Below, in pieces: positions 9,119 to 17,979 of a stretch of 64,000 bases of DNA. The first letter of the stretch is position 1. Every line of letters begins with the position of its first letter. The stretch is from Streptomyces gilvus. GTDB taxonomy: Bacteria; Actinomycetota; Actinomycetes; Streptomycetales; Streptomycetaceae. The position numbers and the translations under genes were made by a program. The stretch spans positions 62,001 through 126,000 of the forward strand of contig NZ_JAKWBE010000015.1 in NCBI RefSeq assembly GCF_022513565.1, given 5' to 3'. The notes below the pieces were generated by a model. The model was not told where the DNA came from and did no database searches. It worked only from the letters and a program-made list of their open reading frames with translations.

Positions 9119-9558
9119 TGCGGATCCTCATCGACGAGAACGTTCCCGTACAGGTGCTGGAGATGCTCAGACGGCTCCTGCCCGGCCACGAGGTCAAGCA
9201 CGTCAGTGAGATCAGGTGGGCGGGTAAGAAAGATCTCGCCCTTCTCCCCGATGCCGCGAGAAAGGGCTTCGACGCCTTTTTGACCAGAGACGCCCGGCAA
9301 CTGGAGGATCCGTCGGAGACGGAGGCCATCAAGAAGTCGGGCATGCACCACATCCGGTTCAGCCAGGCCCACAAGGGTATGGCGGGCCTCGGCCTGGCGA
9401 TGGGCGCGGTGGTCGCGGCGATGCCGCTGATCGTCGGCGAGCTCGGTGAAGCAGACACACAGCAGCTGATCCACATCAAGGGCTTGAACCCAGTGAGCAA
9501 GCACCGGTTCGAGCGTGTGGACCCATCGGTCTCACCGCCGTCCTACTGGCCACGGTAG
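9118..9558 (+). CDS. DUF5615 PIN-like toxin of the DUF433 pair
   Basis: 146 residues. It begins with RILIDENVP, the first acidic strand of PIN-fold Mg-dependent RNases, and continues with GFDAFLTRDARQLEDP, the second acidic cluster typical of the DUF5615/Mut7-C-like branch. The ATG overlaps the antitoxin stop by one base (TGATG). The predicted role is an RNase toxin whose activity is held in check by the upstream protein; RNA cleavage is known for related VapC proteins but untested here. The C-terminal ~50 residues are longer than in minimal members. It carries a stretch (GLGLAMGAVVAAMPLIVGE) that is fairly hydrophobic. Confidence 0.82.
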   Translation: MRILIDENVPVQVLEMLRRLLPGHEVKHVSEIRWAGKKDLALLPDAARKGFDAFLTRDARQLEDPSETEAIKKSGMHHIRFSQAHKGMAGLGLAMGAVVAAMPLIVGELGEADTQQLIHIKGLNPVSKHRFERVDPSVSPPSYWPR

Positions 9559-9726
9559 GCGAGCAACTCTTCCCAGGGCTTCGACGAAGACCCCGCTTCC
9601 CGCCACATACCGGACGCGGCGGAAAGCTGAGACGACTACCCGGTTCAGGGCCGGACGACGGTCCCTTGGGTGCGAAGCAGGAAGGAGGCTGCGTCAGTCG
9701 TCCGGCATATCTGGATGGTAGGAAGC

Positions 9727-10983
9727 TCACCCGCTCTTCTTGTCGCCTGGCTCGTCGTCCCCGAACAGACGGCGGGCTCGCTCGGCGATACAACTGGAGA
9801 GCTTCTCCGTCACCGATCCGGCCCGGTCGAGGGTCTCGTTGCCGAGGCTCATGGCGGCATCGACACCCTTCGCTCCTGTCTCGAGCGCCTTGTCCCTCGC
9901 CTCCGTGGCCGCGTCCACCCATCGCCTCGGCTGGGACGACTGATGACCGGACTCGATCCCGAGTCGCGTGTGGAAGCCGTGGACGCCGGCAGAGACGTGA
10001 TTGATCGACGTGACCAGGGCCGGGGACTTGTTCGGGTTCAGCAACACCTTGGCGTTGGCCGTGCCGACAGCCGCGTTCATCCTGGCCACCAGACGCTCGG
10101 TGGTTCGCGAGATGTGTCCCAGTCGGGTCTGCCGGGCGGCCTTCAGCCCGAGACGGTGTCCGTTCAGCTCCTCCGGCGACGCGTCCAGCACCCGGTCGAG
10201 TTCGAGCACGGCAATCGCGTCCTGCAACTGGAAGCACCGGGCCAGAACGGCGAGCCACTCCCGAACCGTGGACTCAGCGTCCTTGGCCGTCGCGGCCAGG
10301 TCGCCGATCTTGGTCTTCTGTTCCATCTTCTCTGCGAGCGCGTCGAGTTGACGCAAGGCGTAAGCCTGAGTGTCCGCGATCGTCGTCGGCGCGTTCTGCA
10401 CTTTCGACCACATGACGTCGTCGACCCTGCCTCTCCGCTCTCGAATGATCATGGTTTCCTCGATGACGAAGCCCACGCCGATCATGCGGGCCAACGCGGC
10501 ATCCTTCTGGGCGCGAAGCACGTCGTCGACCTTCTCGTCGATCGTGGCGAGGTAGTCGGTGATCTCGGTCATGGTTTGCTGCATGGCGATCTGCGCCATG
10601 ATCCCTGCCGCACCAGCAAGAATCTTCGGGTTGGTCAGAAGCGATCGCGGCGCCTTCGCGAATTCGACGAATCCTCTGATCTGGCCTTTCTGCCCCTTCA
10701 GCACACCTGTGCTACATCCTGTCTTCGCACTCTCCCTCAGCCCGTACTTCTTGACGACCTGCGCCGACTCCCGGGTCAGCTTCACCCAGCGGCCGGACTC
10801 AGCAGCGATCTCCGAGCCTGCCTGCGCGGCTGCAGCCCCGGTGCCGAAAACGGACTTGAGCCGCTGGAGTCCGAGGTCCTTCGACGGCAGCCCCTCCGAG
10901 ACGAGGAAGCGTTCGACATCCGTCGGATCCCCGATGACCGCCAGTCCCTCACCGTCACTGATCAGCTGAATCTCGTTGCCCAT
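9727..10983 (-). CDS. Unrecognised helical protein of the integrated element (418 aa)
   Basis: I do not recognise the family. The start MGNEIQLISDGEGLAVIGD looks like a short folded module. It is followed by long amphipathic helices, a hydrophobic segment about residues 120-145 (ILAGAAGIMAQIAMQ), and then more helical, Lys/Glu/Arg-rich sequence to the C-terminus. No signal peptide and no catalytic motif are visible. A ribosome site (GGGAG) lies six bases before the ATG. It is a monocistron on the strand opposite to its neighbours, flanked by the toxin-antitoxin pair and an HsdR remnant. A central hydrophobic hairpin between coiled-coil-like helices could suit a membrane-active protein, but that is speculation. 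Confidence 0.7.
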   Translation of the reverse strand: MGNEIQLISDGEGLAVIGDPTDVERFLVSEGLPSKDLGLQRLKSVFGTGAAAAQAGSEIAAESGRWVKLTRESAQVVKKYGLRESAKTGCSTGVLKGQKGQIRGFVEFAKAPRSLLTNPKILAGAAGIMAQIAMQQTMTEITDYLATIDEKVDDVLRAQKDAALARMIGVGFVIEETMIIRERRGRVDDVMWSKVQNAPTTIADTQAYALRQLDALAEKMEQKTKIGDLAATAKDAESTVREWLAVLARCFQLQDAIAVLELDRVLDASPEELNGHRLGLKAARQTRLGHISRTTERLVARMNAAVGTANAKVLLNPNKSPALVTSINHVSAGVHGFHTRLGIESGHQSSQPRRWVDAATEARDKALETGAKGVDAAMSLGNETLDRAGSVTEKLSSCIAERARRLFGDDEPGDKKSG

Positions 10984-11052
10984 CGCCCGCTCCCGAAGTG
11001 ACTTCTCACAATTTGAAGGTGCACTGCCCTTGCACCGGCGTGGCCAGGTGTC

Positions 11053-11397
11053 TCAGCTGTCCGGTATACCGGTAGTGGACCACTCGTTGGCGAAGTGCTC
11101 CATCTGCTTCAAGACCAGGTCTACGGCCTCCAGGCGTCGGTCCGGCGGGTAGTTGTGCCGGGCCAGCAGGCGCTTGATGGCGCTGCGGAGGCCAGCGCGG
11201 ACCGGTTCACGGGCGATCCAGTCCGGCTTGAGCTTCTTCTGCACCTCCGCGACGAGATCGCGGGCGATCCTCGCCAGGACCTCGTCACCCATGAGTTCCT
11301 GCGCCGTGCCGTGGTCGGCCACGGCGTCGTAGAAGGCGAGCTCGCGCCAGTTCAGCGGCGGGTCGAACTTCTCGCCGCGCCTGGCGTCCTCGCGTGA
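11053..11397 (-). pseudogene. Remnant of a type I restriction enzyme HsdR subunit (C-terminal DUF3387 region)
   Basis: About 115 codons survive. The sequence EKFDPPLNWRELAFYDAVAD, followed by ELMGDEVLARIARDLV and DWIAREPVRAGLRSAIKRLL, matches the conserved C-terminal helical region of HsdR proteins. In this frame there is a stop at the 5' side (around 11398), immediately next to the promoter of the methyltransferase, so the motor and nuclease domains are gone. No hsdM or hsdS is in the window. A GTG at 11322 keeps the tail open, but it is unlikely to make a functional protein. Confidence 0.8.
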
Positions 11398-11430
11398 TCA
11401 CGGGCACCAATACGCAAGGAGCACACGCGC

Positions 11431-12093
11431 ATGCAGACGGAGAGCCTGGGGGAGCGGACCCTCACCTTCTTTCCACAGTTCCTCGCCACGCTGCGCGAAC
11501 GTGTGGCCCCTGATGCCACCGTCGCGGTCATCGGCGCGAGCGACGGCAAGTTCGTTCTGCCCCTCGCCGCCGCCGGCTACCACGTCGTCGCCATCGAGCG
11601 CGACGCGGTCGCCCTCCACGGAGCCGACATCCGCCTCCCGGGTGACAGCCAGGCACACGCGCTGGGTCTGATCGATCGACTGAAACTCGAAGAACTCCAC
11701 TCACGCGTAGAAGTCGTTGAGGACGACTTCCTCGACGGCGCGCCCCTGGGCCTCCAGTGCGAGGCAGTCTGGACGAGCTGTTCGTGGCACTACAGTGCCA
11801 ACCACCACCGCCCGCTCGCCGAGTTCGTCGACCGCATGCAGCGCCTGGTCCGCCCGGGCGGCGTGTTCGGCGCGGAGTTCATGATGCCCGTCGAAAGACG
11901 CCACCACATGATCGAGCACTACACCTCCCCCGAACGCCTGCGCCATCACTTCCTCGGCGACTGGGATGTCCTGCTCACCCTGCGCACGAGCGAGTTCACC
12001 GAGCGGCCACATGTCGGCCAGCCACGCGACCACACCCACCGCATGGGCCTGCTCATGGCAGCGCGCACATCCACCCTCACCAACCACCTCTGA
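11431..12093 (+). CDS. Class I SAM-dependent methyltransferase-like protein
   Basis: 220 residues. The Rossmann motif I is degenerate but visible as VAVIGASDGKFVLPLAAAGY (31-50), followed by the acidic end of strand 2 (VVAIERD). Motif II/III is present around VEVVEDDFLDGAPL. AVWTSCSWHYSANHHRPLAEFVDRMQ continues the fold. A substrate cannot be named. The ribosome site AAGGAG is ten bases before the ATG. It is the first of three closely spaced genes (11-bp and 19-bp gaps) with a CYTH protein and a small Cys-containing protein, so a common pathway is likely. Confidence 0.75.
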   Translation: MQTESLGERTLTFFPQFLATLRERVAPDATVAVIGASDGKFVLPLAAAGYHVVAIERDAVALHGADIRLPGDSQAHALGLIDRLKLEELHSRVEVVEDDFLDGAPLGLQCEAVWTSCSWHYSANHHRPLAEFVDRMQRLVRPGGVFGAEFMMPVERRHHMIEHYTSPERLRHHFLGDWDVLLTLRTSEFTERPHVGQPRDHTHRMGLLMAARTSTLTNHL

Positions 12094-12104
12094 GAGAAGC
12101 ACCG

Positions 12105-12692
12105 ATGAAGCACGAGTACGAGGCGAAGTTCCTGGCCGTCGACGCCGCCGGCCTCCAGGCCAAGCTGACCGCCCTCGGAGCCGTCCACGCATTCCCCCGC
12201 ACCCTCCTCACCCGCAAGATCTTCGAAAACGACTCCCTGGACGGCGGTGCCTGGATCCGCCTGCGTGACGAGGGAACCCGCTCGACGCTCACCCTCAAGC
12301 AGGTCACCGACGCCACAACGATCGACGGCACCACGGAAATCGAGACCGAGGTCACCGACCTGCACGCCATGGCCGACATCCTCCGCCGGGTCGGCCTCAC
12401 CGAGGTCCGCTACCAGGAGAACTACCGTGAGGAGTGGCGTCTGGGCGAGGTCGCCTTCGACTTCGACACCTGGCCCGACCTCCCCACCTTCCTGGAGATC
12501 GAAGGACCCGACGAGGCGTCGGTCCGGCAGGCCGCCGCGCTGCTGGACCTCGACTACTCCGAAGCCCGCTTCGGCAGCGTCGACGAGATCTACAAGAGCG
12601 AGGCCGGCCGCGACATCCTCGCCGAGCCCACCCTCCTGTTCTCAGACGCCGAGAAGCAGGAGGACACCGTTACGTCGGCCCTGAGCCGTTGA
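12105..12692 (+). CDS. CYTH-domain protein (class IV adenylyl cyclase / triphosphatase superfamily)
   Basis: 195 residues. The ExExK signature is present at the N-terminus as HEYEAKF (3-9). Further conserved charged strands of the triphosphate tunnel follow: WIRLRDEG, LTLKQV, EIETEV, REEWRLG and FLEIEGP. CYTH enzymes bind triphosphates with two metal ions; members make cAMP or hydrolyse thiamine triphosphate or inorganic triphosphate. Which of these applies cannot be told by eye. GAGAGAAG is seven bases before the ATG. It lies 11 bases after the methyltransferase and 19 bases before the next gene, as the middle gene of an apparent operon inside the mobile island. Confidence 0.87.
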   Translation: MKHEYEAKFLAVDAAGLQAKLTALGAVHAFPRTLLTRKIFENDSLDGGAWIRLRDEGTRSTLTLKQVTDATTIDGTTEIETEVTDLHAMADILRRVGLTEVRYQENYREEWRLGEVAFDFDTWPDLPTFLEIEGPDEASVRQAAALLDLDYSEARFGSVDEIYKSEAGRDILAEPTLLFSDAEKQEDTVTSALSR

Positions 12693-12711
12693 TCACGGAG
12701 GCGCACGAGCA

Positions 12712-13086
12712 ATGCTGACGGAAGTCGCCTCACAGCACAGCGTGATCCCCGAGGTCGCCGATTTCGCGCGGGGAGAACTGCCCGCACCGGCGGCCACCGA
12801 CGACGGCAACGAGTGGATCGACGGATTCTGCTGGCTCTACTGCGGACAGCAGTGGACGCGTGTCTTGTGGATCGGTCCCGCCAGAGTCGCCGGCACCCAG
12901 GCACCGATGTACGCGTGCGGCCCCTGCATCCGCGAGCTGCAGGAACGTGTTTGGCAGTCCCTCCTCAGCAAGGACCGCCCGGCCCCCTCCCTGCGGCCGG
13001 GCGAAACCGCCGCGCCGGGACAGCCGGCCTCCGGCAGGAGGACCAGCAAGCACCGGAGCCAAGGCAGGTTCCTCCGCCGAGGGTGA
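12712..13086 (+). CDS. Small Cys-containing protein, third gene of the methyltransferase-CYTH operon
   Basis: 124 residues, not recognised. Four cysteines occur as two pairs, FCWLYCG and YACGPCIREL, which could form a zinc site. The C-terminal third is Pro/Arg/Lys-rich and probably disordered. GGAGG lies upstream of the ATG. The position 19 bases after the CYTH gene and the strong hairpin just downstream indicate it closes the operon. Confidence 0.6.
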   Translation: MLTEVASQHSVIPEVADFARGELPAPAATDDGNEWIDGFCWLYCGQQWTRVLWIGPARVAGTQAPMYACGPCIRELQERVWQSLLSKDRPAPSLRPGETAAPGQPASGRRTSKHRSQGRFLRRG

Positions 13087-13088
13087 GC

Positions 13089-13150
13089 CCCGCCCTGGTC
13101 ACGCAGGTACCCGCCGTCCCCCGCGGCGAGACGCCCGTGACCAGGGCGGG
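13089..13150. terminator. 15-bp perfect inverted repeat after the operon
   Basis: Arms 13089-13103 and 13136-13150 (CCCGCCCTGGTCACG and its complement) are perfectly complementary, with a 32-base loop. It is placed a few bases after the stop of the small Cys protein, consistent with a transcription terminator or mRNA-stabilising hairpin. The remaining bases up to 13406 show no gene. A good ribosome site (GGGGAGGA) marks the next start. Confidence 0.65.
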
Positions 13151-13406
13151 TCTTGGCGTGCACGCTCTCGGCTGCGAACTGTCCGAGACGAAAGCCCGCC
13201 GCTTCCCGCTACCTGCGGCGCCGGAGACTCCGTGGTCCGCGAGGCTTTGACTACTGGGAGCGGGTGGCATCGAGCAGTAAGAGGAACCAAGGCCGGAGAT
13301 AATCGGGAAGTAGATGGCATTAACCGGTAGACGCCTCACCTGTTGGTGCGTCAGAGTCAGACCTGTCGGCAGCCGATGGAGCTGGCGACGCACTCGGGGA
13401 GGAACT

Positions 13407-13931
13407 ATGGGGCAGGATGCCCAGCAGCAATTCGTCTCGGTACCTGTGCCGAGCCAGTACGTAACGCAGGTGTACGCCTACCTTGCGGAGCTGACCGGAG
13501 TCACGGCCACTACTCCCACCGTCTCAACGTTTCCGCCGGTTAATTCCGTGACGGACGCGGCAGCGGACTTGCCTGAAGGCGACGCGCTCCCGGTCGTCGA
13601 GTGGACGGTGGAGGACTTCCGCAGGTTGGCGATCGAACCGCTGGGCTCGGTACAGACGGTCGTCCGCGTTCTCGACTTCCTGGCTGAGCAGCCCGAGACA
13701 CGCGTGAGCTACACCTCGATCGCCAACCACCTGGGTGTGGAGAAGAAGAGCTTGCAGGGCAACCTCTCGGCATTCACTCGCGCCGTACGCAAGCACTACA
13801 AGCGTCGTAACTGGCCGATGACATGGGTGGAAGCTCTCACGAGCGAGCCGGGGCTCAAGTCGGAGTTCTTCTACACGATGAACGCCTCCGTCGCCGAGCG
13901 TTGGATCAGAGCTCGTGCCGCCCAGGGCTGA
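13407..13931 (+). CDS. Putative winged-helix DNA-binding protein of the island
   Basis: 174 residues from ATG 13407, chosen because GGGGAGGA lies five bases upstream; longer in-frame starts lack this. The central region EQPETRVSYTSIANHLGVEK with the following SLQGNLSAFTRAVRKHY has the spacing of a winged helix-turn-helix (helix, turn, recognition helix). The N-terminal half (about 1-75) has no recognisable motif and a Thr/Pro-rich linker. A regulatory or recombination-accessory role for the element is an inference. A strong terminator follows directly. Confidence 0.65.
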   Translation: MGQDAQQQFVSVPVPSQYVTQVYAYLAELTGVTATTPTVSTFPPVNSVTDAAADLPEGDALPVVEWTVEDFRRLAIEPLGSVQTVVRVLDFLAEQPETRVSYTSIANHLGVEKKSLQGNLSAFTRAVRKHYKRRNWPMTWVEALTSEPGLKSEFFYTMNASVAERWIRARAAQG

Positions 13932-13943
13932 CCCGGATGAACA

Positions 13944-13976
13944 AGCGGGGGAGTGAGATCAACTCACTCCCCCGCT
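13944..13976 (+). terminator. Intrinsic terminator
   Basis: A 14-bp perfect stem (AGCGGGGGAGTGAG and its complement) with a 5-base loop, followed by CTCTTGT, just after the stop codon of the winged-helix gene. Confidence 0.85.
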
Positions 13977-13992
13977 CTCTTGTGCGCCCCTG

Positions 13993-14345
13993 CTAACGAC
14001 GAGGCCGACCGGACTGGCTCGCACTCGGCGCAGGTGCGGCGGCTGGCAATGTGTTCCGGGTGGGCTGACCAGCGAGTGCCGTGCCGTTGGCGGTGCTGCG
14101 GCGACGGGCAGCTTCGGCCCGGCGGTTGGGCACAGAGTTCCGACTGGTGTGCTGGATGCGGGTAATCATGACGCGGGCGGGCTGGCGGGCCGTGGTCAGC
14201 TCGCGCTGAGCAGCGGCTTCGCCGAGGAGCTGGTGCGGTTGGTGACCGCGGGCCTCGGCGTCCGCGAGAACGGTAGCGAGGGCGGGCCAGGCCGGATCGG
14301 CCAGGATCCGCTCAGCCTGTTCGGGTACCGCTGCTCGTACGTCGT
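13993..14345 (-). pseudogene. C-terminal fragment of a mobilisation protein/relaxase
   Basis: About 115 codons. The segment VPEQAERILADPAWPALATV, followed by GHQPHQLLGEAAAQRELTTA and PARVMITRIQHT, resembles the conserved C-terminal region of relaxase/mobilisation proteins of actinobacterial integrative elements. Upstream (towards 14345) the frame runs into sequence belonging to the oppositely oriented integrase, so the gene is cut by a deletion junction. The tail is basic and Ala/Arg-rich. It supports the view that the island derives from a mobilisable element. Recognition is from memory of the family, so confidence is moderate. Confidence 0.55.
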
Positions 14346-15131
14346 GGCCGGCCGCCAAGTGGCAGCAGACCGGCGAGAAGCCCTCCCCTGTCATGGTCTG
14401 GACGCCGGAACAGACCGGCGCCTTCCTCGACTTCGTCTCGGCGGACCGGCTGTACGCCATGTGGCACCTGATCGCCTTCCGCGGCCTGCGCCGAGGTGAG
14501 GCATGCGGCCAGCCATGGTCGGAGACCAACCTGGGCCGGCACTCCCTCACCGTCGCCGGTCAACTCGTCCAGGACGGGTGGGATGTCGAGGCGTCCGAAC
14601 CGAAGACCGACAGCGGCTTCCGCGTCGTAGCCCTGGCCGAGGACACGGTCGGCGTCCTGGAACGGCACCGCAAGCAGCAGAAGGCGGACCGCGAGGAATG
14701 GGCATAGGCCTGGGTCGAGACCGGCCTCGTCTTCACGCAGGAAGACGGCTCCTGGCTGCACCCCGGCAAGGTCACCGACCTCTTCGAGCGACTCGTCGCA
14801 GCCTCCGGCCTCCCGCCGATCCGGCTGCACGACCTCCGCCACGGCGCGGCCACCCTCATGCTCGCCGCCGGCATCGACGTGAAAACCGTGTCGGACACCC
14901 TCGGGCACAGCGACACCCGGATCACCCGGGACATCTACCAGAGCGTCCTCCCCTACGTCGGCAAGACCGCAGCTGAGGCCACCGCCAAGCTGGTCCCGCT
15001 CCAGCGCAAGACCGAGGCCGAGAAGGCCCGCAAGGCTGCCGAGAAGGCCAGGGAGAAGGCGAAAGCCCGGGCCAAGGCGAAGAAGAAGAGCGGGCGGAAG
15101 AAGCCCAAGAGTAGGGCCCGGAGCCGCTCCT

Positions 15132-15150
15132 CTCACGCATCGCTCACGCA
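15132..15150. repeat. Putative integrase arm-type sites, right
   Basis: CTCACGCA at 15132 and 15143, with the same 11-base spacing as the left pair (8335 and 8346). They lie within the 3' end of the integrase reading frame. Confidence 0.6.
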
Positions 15151-15241
15151 GACCGTTCCGACCGCGTCGCCATCACCCGATGCGGGCCGCCCACGCAAAC
15201 CGAAAGGCCAGGTCACGCCCTATGTGACCTGGCTTCTTCGG

Positions 15242-15287
15242 GAGCCCCCTGTCGGATTCGAACCGACGACCTACGCATTACAAGTGC
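15242..15287. other. attR: right end of the element within tRNA-Thr
   Basis: 46 bases matching the left copy at 8176-8217 apart from a 4-base T-loop difference. The intact tRNA gene is restored at this end, so chromosome continues to the right of the tRNA and the element extends to the left. Confidence 0.9.
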
Positions 15288-15316
15288 GTTGCTCTGGCCA
15301 GCTGAGCTAAGGAGGC
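15243..15316 (-). tRNA. tRNA-Thr (anticodon UGU)
   Basis: Read on the minus strand, the gene starts GCCTCCTTAGCTCAGC and forms a 7-bp acceptor stem with AGGGGGC (one G-U pair). It has a D-arm, an anticodon stem ACGCA/TGCGT enclosing CTTGTAA (anticodon TGT), and a T-arm GTCGG-TTCGAAT-CCGAC. CCA is not encoded. 74 bases. It is the integration target of the island on its left. Confidence 0.96.
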
Positions 15317-15460
15317 CTGCGTCCGTGCGATCGCGGACGTGCCCGTGCAGTGTACCCAGGCCGCGGCGACCCCCTGTCGAAAATTTCCGCGAAGTTCACA
15401 TGCCGCCAGGTACTGACATACGGGCGAACGGCAGGTACCGTCCTGTGCCAGTTCACTCTC

Positions 15461-15474
15461 GTGGACTACACCAC
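15461..15474. promoter_or_regulatory. DasR (dre)-like operator upstream of msiK
   Basis: The imperfect palindrome GTGGACTACACCAC (complement GTGGTGTAGTCCAC) matches the TGGTCTAGACCA dre core at ten of twelve positions. It lies 60 bases before the msiK start. DasR controls sugar uptake and chitin/GlcNAc genes in streptomycetes, so the placement makes sense, but binding is an inference from pattern. Confidence 0.4.
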
Positions 15475-15533
15475 CACCTTCCTACAACGGATCGTCCGGC
15501 ACGTTCCTGCCGGTAGAAGGGGGCCCATTCACC

Positions 15534-16670
<1,137 letters not shown>

Positions 16671-16729
16671 GACGACTGACGTCTCGCAAAACCACCAGCC
16701 CGGGTGAATTCGCCCAGGTTGACGCGAAG

Positions 16730-16758
16730 GGCCCCGCAACCTGCTGCGGGGCCTTTTT
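16730..16758 (+). terminator. Intrinsic terminator after msiK
   Basis: A 9-bp GC stem (GGCCCCGCA / TGCGGGGCC) with a six-base loop, followed by five T residues. Confidence 0.92.
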
Positions 16759-16897
16759 CGTTGTCGACAAATACCCCCGCAGACCGGTCATTTCGAGCGG
16801 TGTACGTCAACCCCGTACCCGGAAGGGGCCACCAGTTCATCCCCCGAACCGGTGACTAAATGTCGCCAAATCAGTACTGAACGCTACCCTCACTCGC

Positions 16898-17353
16898 GTG
16901 AAGCACTCCACTACCCCTCAGACGCGACGCGGCCGGGGCCCCGCCCGCCGGGTCGGCCGCACCCTCGCCCTCGTCCTGCCCGTCCTTCTGGTGCTGTCCG
17001 GGACCCTCGCGGTCACCCGGGTCAACTGGACGGGAAGCCCGTCCGGCTCGGTGCTCACCGCCTCCGACGCGATCGCCGACGCCAAGGGTGCCGCACCGGT
17101 CCACCGGGCCCCGCAGGACGTGCTGCGGGACCAGCTCCTCGCCGAACTGCAGGACAGGAACCCGGGCGTGGTCCTCACGCACCTCCAGGAGGCCGTGAAC
17201 GGGCGCCCCTCGCTCGCCGGGCACTGCTACTCCATCGCCCGCGCCCTGGGCCGTGCCGCGGCCCGCATGTACGGGCCGGTGCGGGCACAGTCGTACGCCC
17301 GCCCGGTCTGTGACACGTCTTTCGCAACGGGAGTCGCAGCCCCCCAGAACTGA
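16898..17353 (+). CDS. Small secreted or membrane-anchored protein (151 aa)
   Basis: Not assigned to a named family. The N-terminus is basic (about 1-21) followed by one hydrophobic helix (LALVLPVLLVLSGTLAV) and an extracytoplasmic region of about 110 residues with two Cys (GHCYS and VCDTS) that could pair outside the cell. The segment DVLRDQLLAELQDRNPGVVL and the following helix look well conserved in style. GTG is at 16898; a TACCCT -10 box lies seven bases upstream, indicating a leaderless transcript. It sits between msiK and a long non-coding repeat region. Confidence 0.7.
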   Translation: MKHSTTPQTRRGRGPARRVGRTLALVLPVLLVLSGTLAVTRVNWTGSPSGSVLTASDAIADAKGAAPVHRAPQDVLRDQLLAELQDRNPGVVLTHLQEAVNGRPSLAGHCYSIARALGRAAARMYGPVRAQSYARPVCDTSFATGVAAPQN

Positions 17354-17979
17354 CCCACCCACCACCCCACTTCCCCGCCCCCCACGCTGCCCGATCCGGC
17401 GTGGTCCCGACCCCACACCGACTGTTCCAGCAAGGGGTCCACAACGGCCGACCCGAGCATCACCGACCCCACGCCCGCGAACTCGGGACCGACTGGTCGC
17501 GCATCCGCCGGGCCCGCCCCCCGGGCCCGCATCGGCCGACCCACCATCGGCCGGGTTCACGCCCACCGTCCCACGCCCGCGGGTTCCGGGGTCTGCCGGT
17601 CCAGCGCTCCCGGGTCCGCACCGGCTGGTCCAGCGTCAGCCGGGCTCACGCCCGCGGGTTCGGGATGGGCCGGTCCCGCATTCACCGGCTCCGCCCCGGT
17701 TTCGCGCCCACCAGTCCAGCATCGACCGGCTTCACGGCGGCCAGTCCCGCACCCACCGGGCCCCGGCTCGGGGTCGGCCAGCCCCGCATCCGTCAGATTC
17801 GCCCCGGGCTCGCGCAGGCCAGTCCGCGCCCGCCGGTCCCACGCCCGCCGTATCCCCGGCGGCCCGTCCCGCACCCACCGGTCCCCGCCCGCGTCCGTCG
17901 CGTTCGGAGGACGGTAACGGGTGGTTAAGGAACGGTTCCCGGGGTCGGCCAGGGCCGGGAGGCCCCGTACAGTGCGGGC
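17354..17979. other. Gene-free spacer with degenerate GC-rich repeats
   Basis: No convincing gene. From about 17420 to 17930 the DNA consists of imperfect copies of a ~30-nt theme, GGCCAGTCCCGCACCCACCG-like, interspersed with CGCCCGCGGGTTC-like words. Reading frames through it are Pro/Arg/His-rich on one strand and Gly/Ala/Pro-rich on the other, which is what repeats give, not what a protein gives. Confidence 0.65.

Larger units (their letters stand above)
14393..15310 (+). pseudogene. Tyrosine site-specific integrase, broken by truncation and an in-frame TAG
   Basis: The catalytic domain is readable: AFRGLRRGEACGQPWSE (first catalytic Arg region), then after an in-frame TAG at 14705-14707 the same frame continues with IRLHDLRHGAATLMLAAG (the HxxR box), TVSDTLGHSDTRITRDIYQS (the final His and the nucleophile Tyr) and a long Lys/Arg/Glu tail. 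The N-terminal arm-binding and core-binding domains are missing, replaced by the relaxase junction. The C-terminal codons run into the tRNA on the opposite strand. Unless the TAG is read through, the protein is inactive. It is adjacent to the right att site, as expected for the integrase of the tRNA-Thr element. Confidence 0.88.

Noticed and set aside
11053..11322. 89-aa small gene starting at GTG 11322
   Set aside because: The similarity continues upstream of the GTG and matches the tail of HsdR, so it is a truncated remnant.
17401..17928. 175-codon frame in the repeat spacer
   Set aside because: Pro/Arg/His-biased translation, no ribosome site, no domain; it reflects degenerate repeats.
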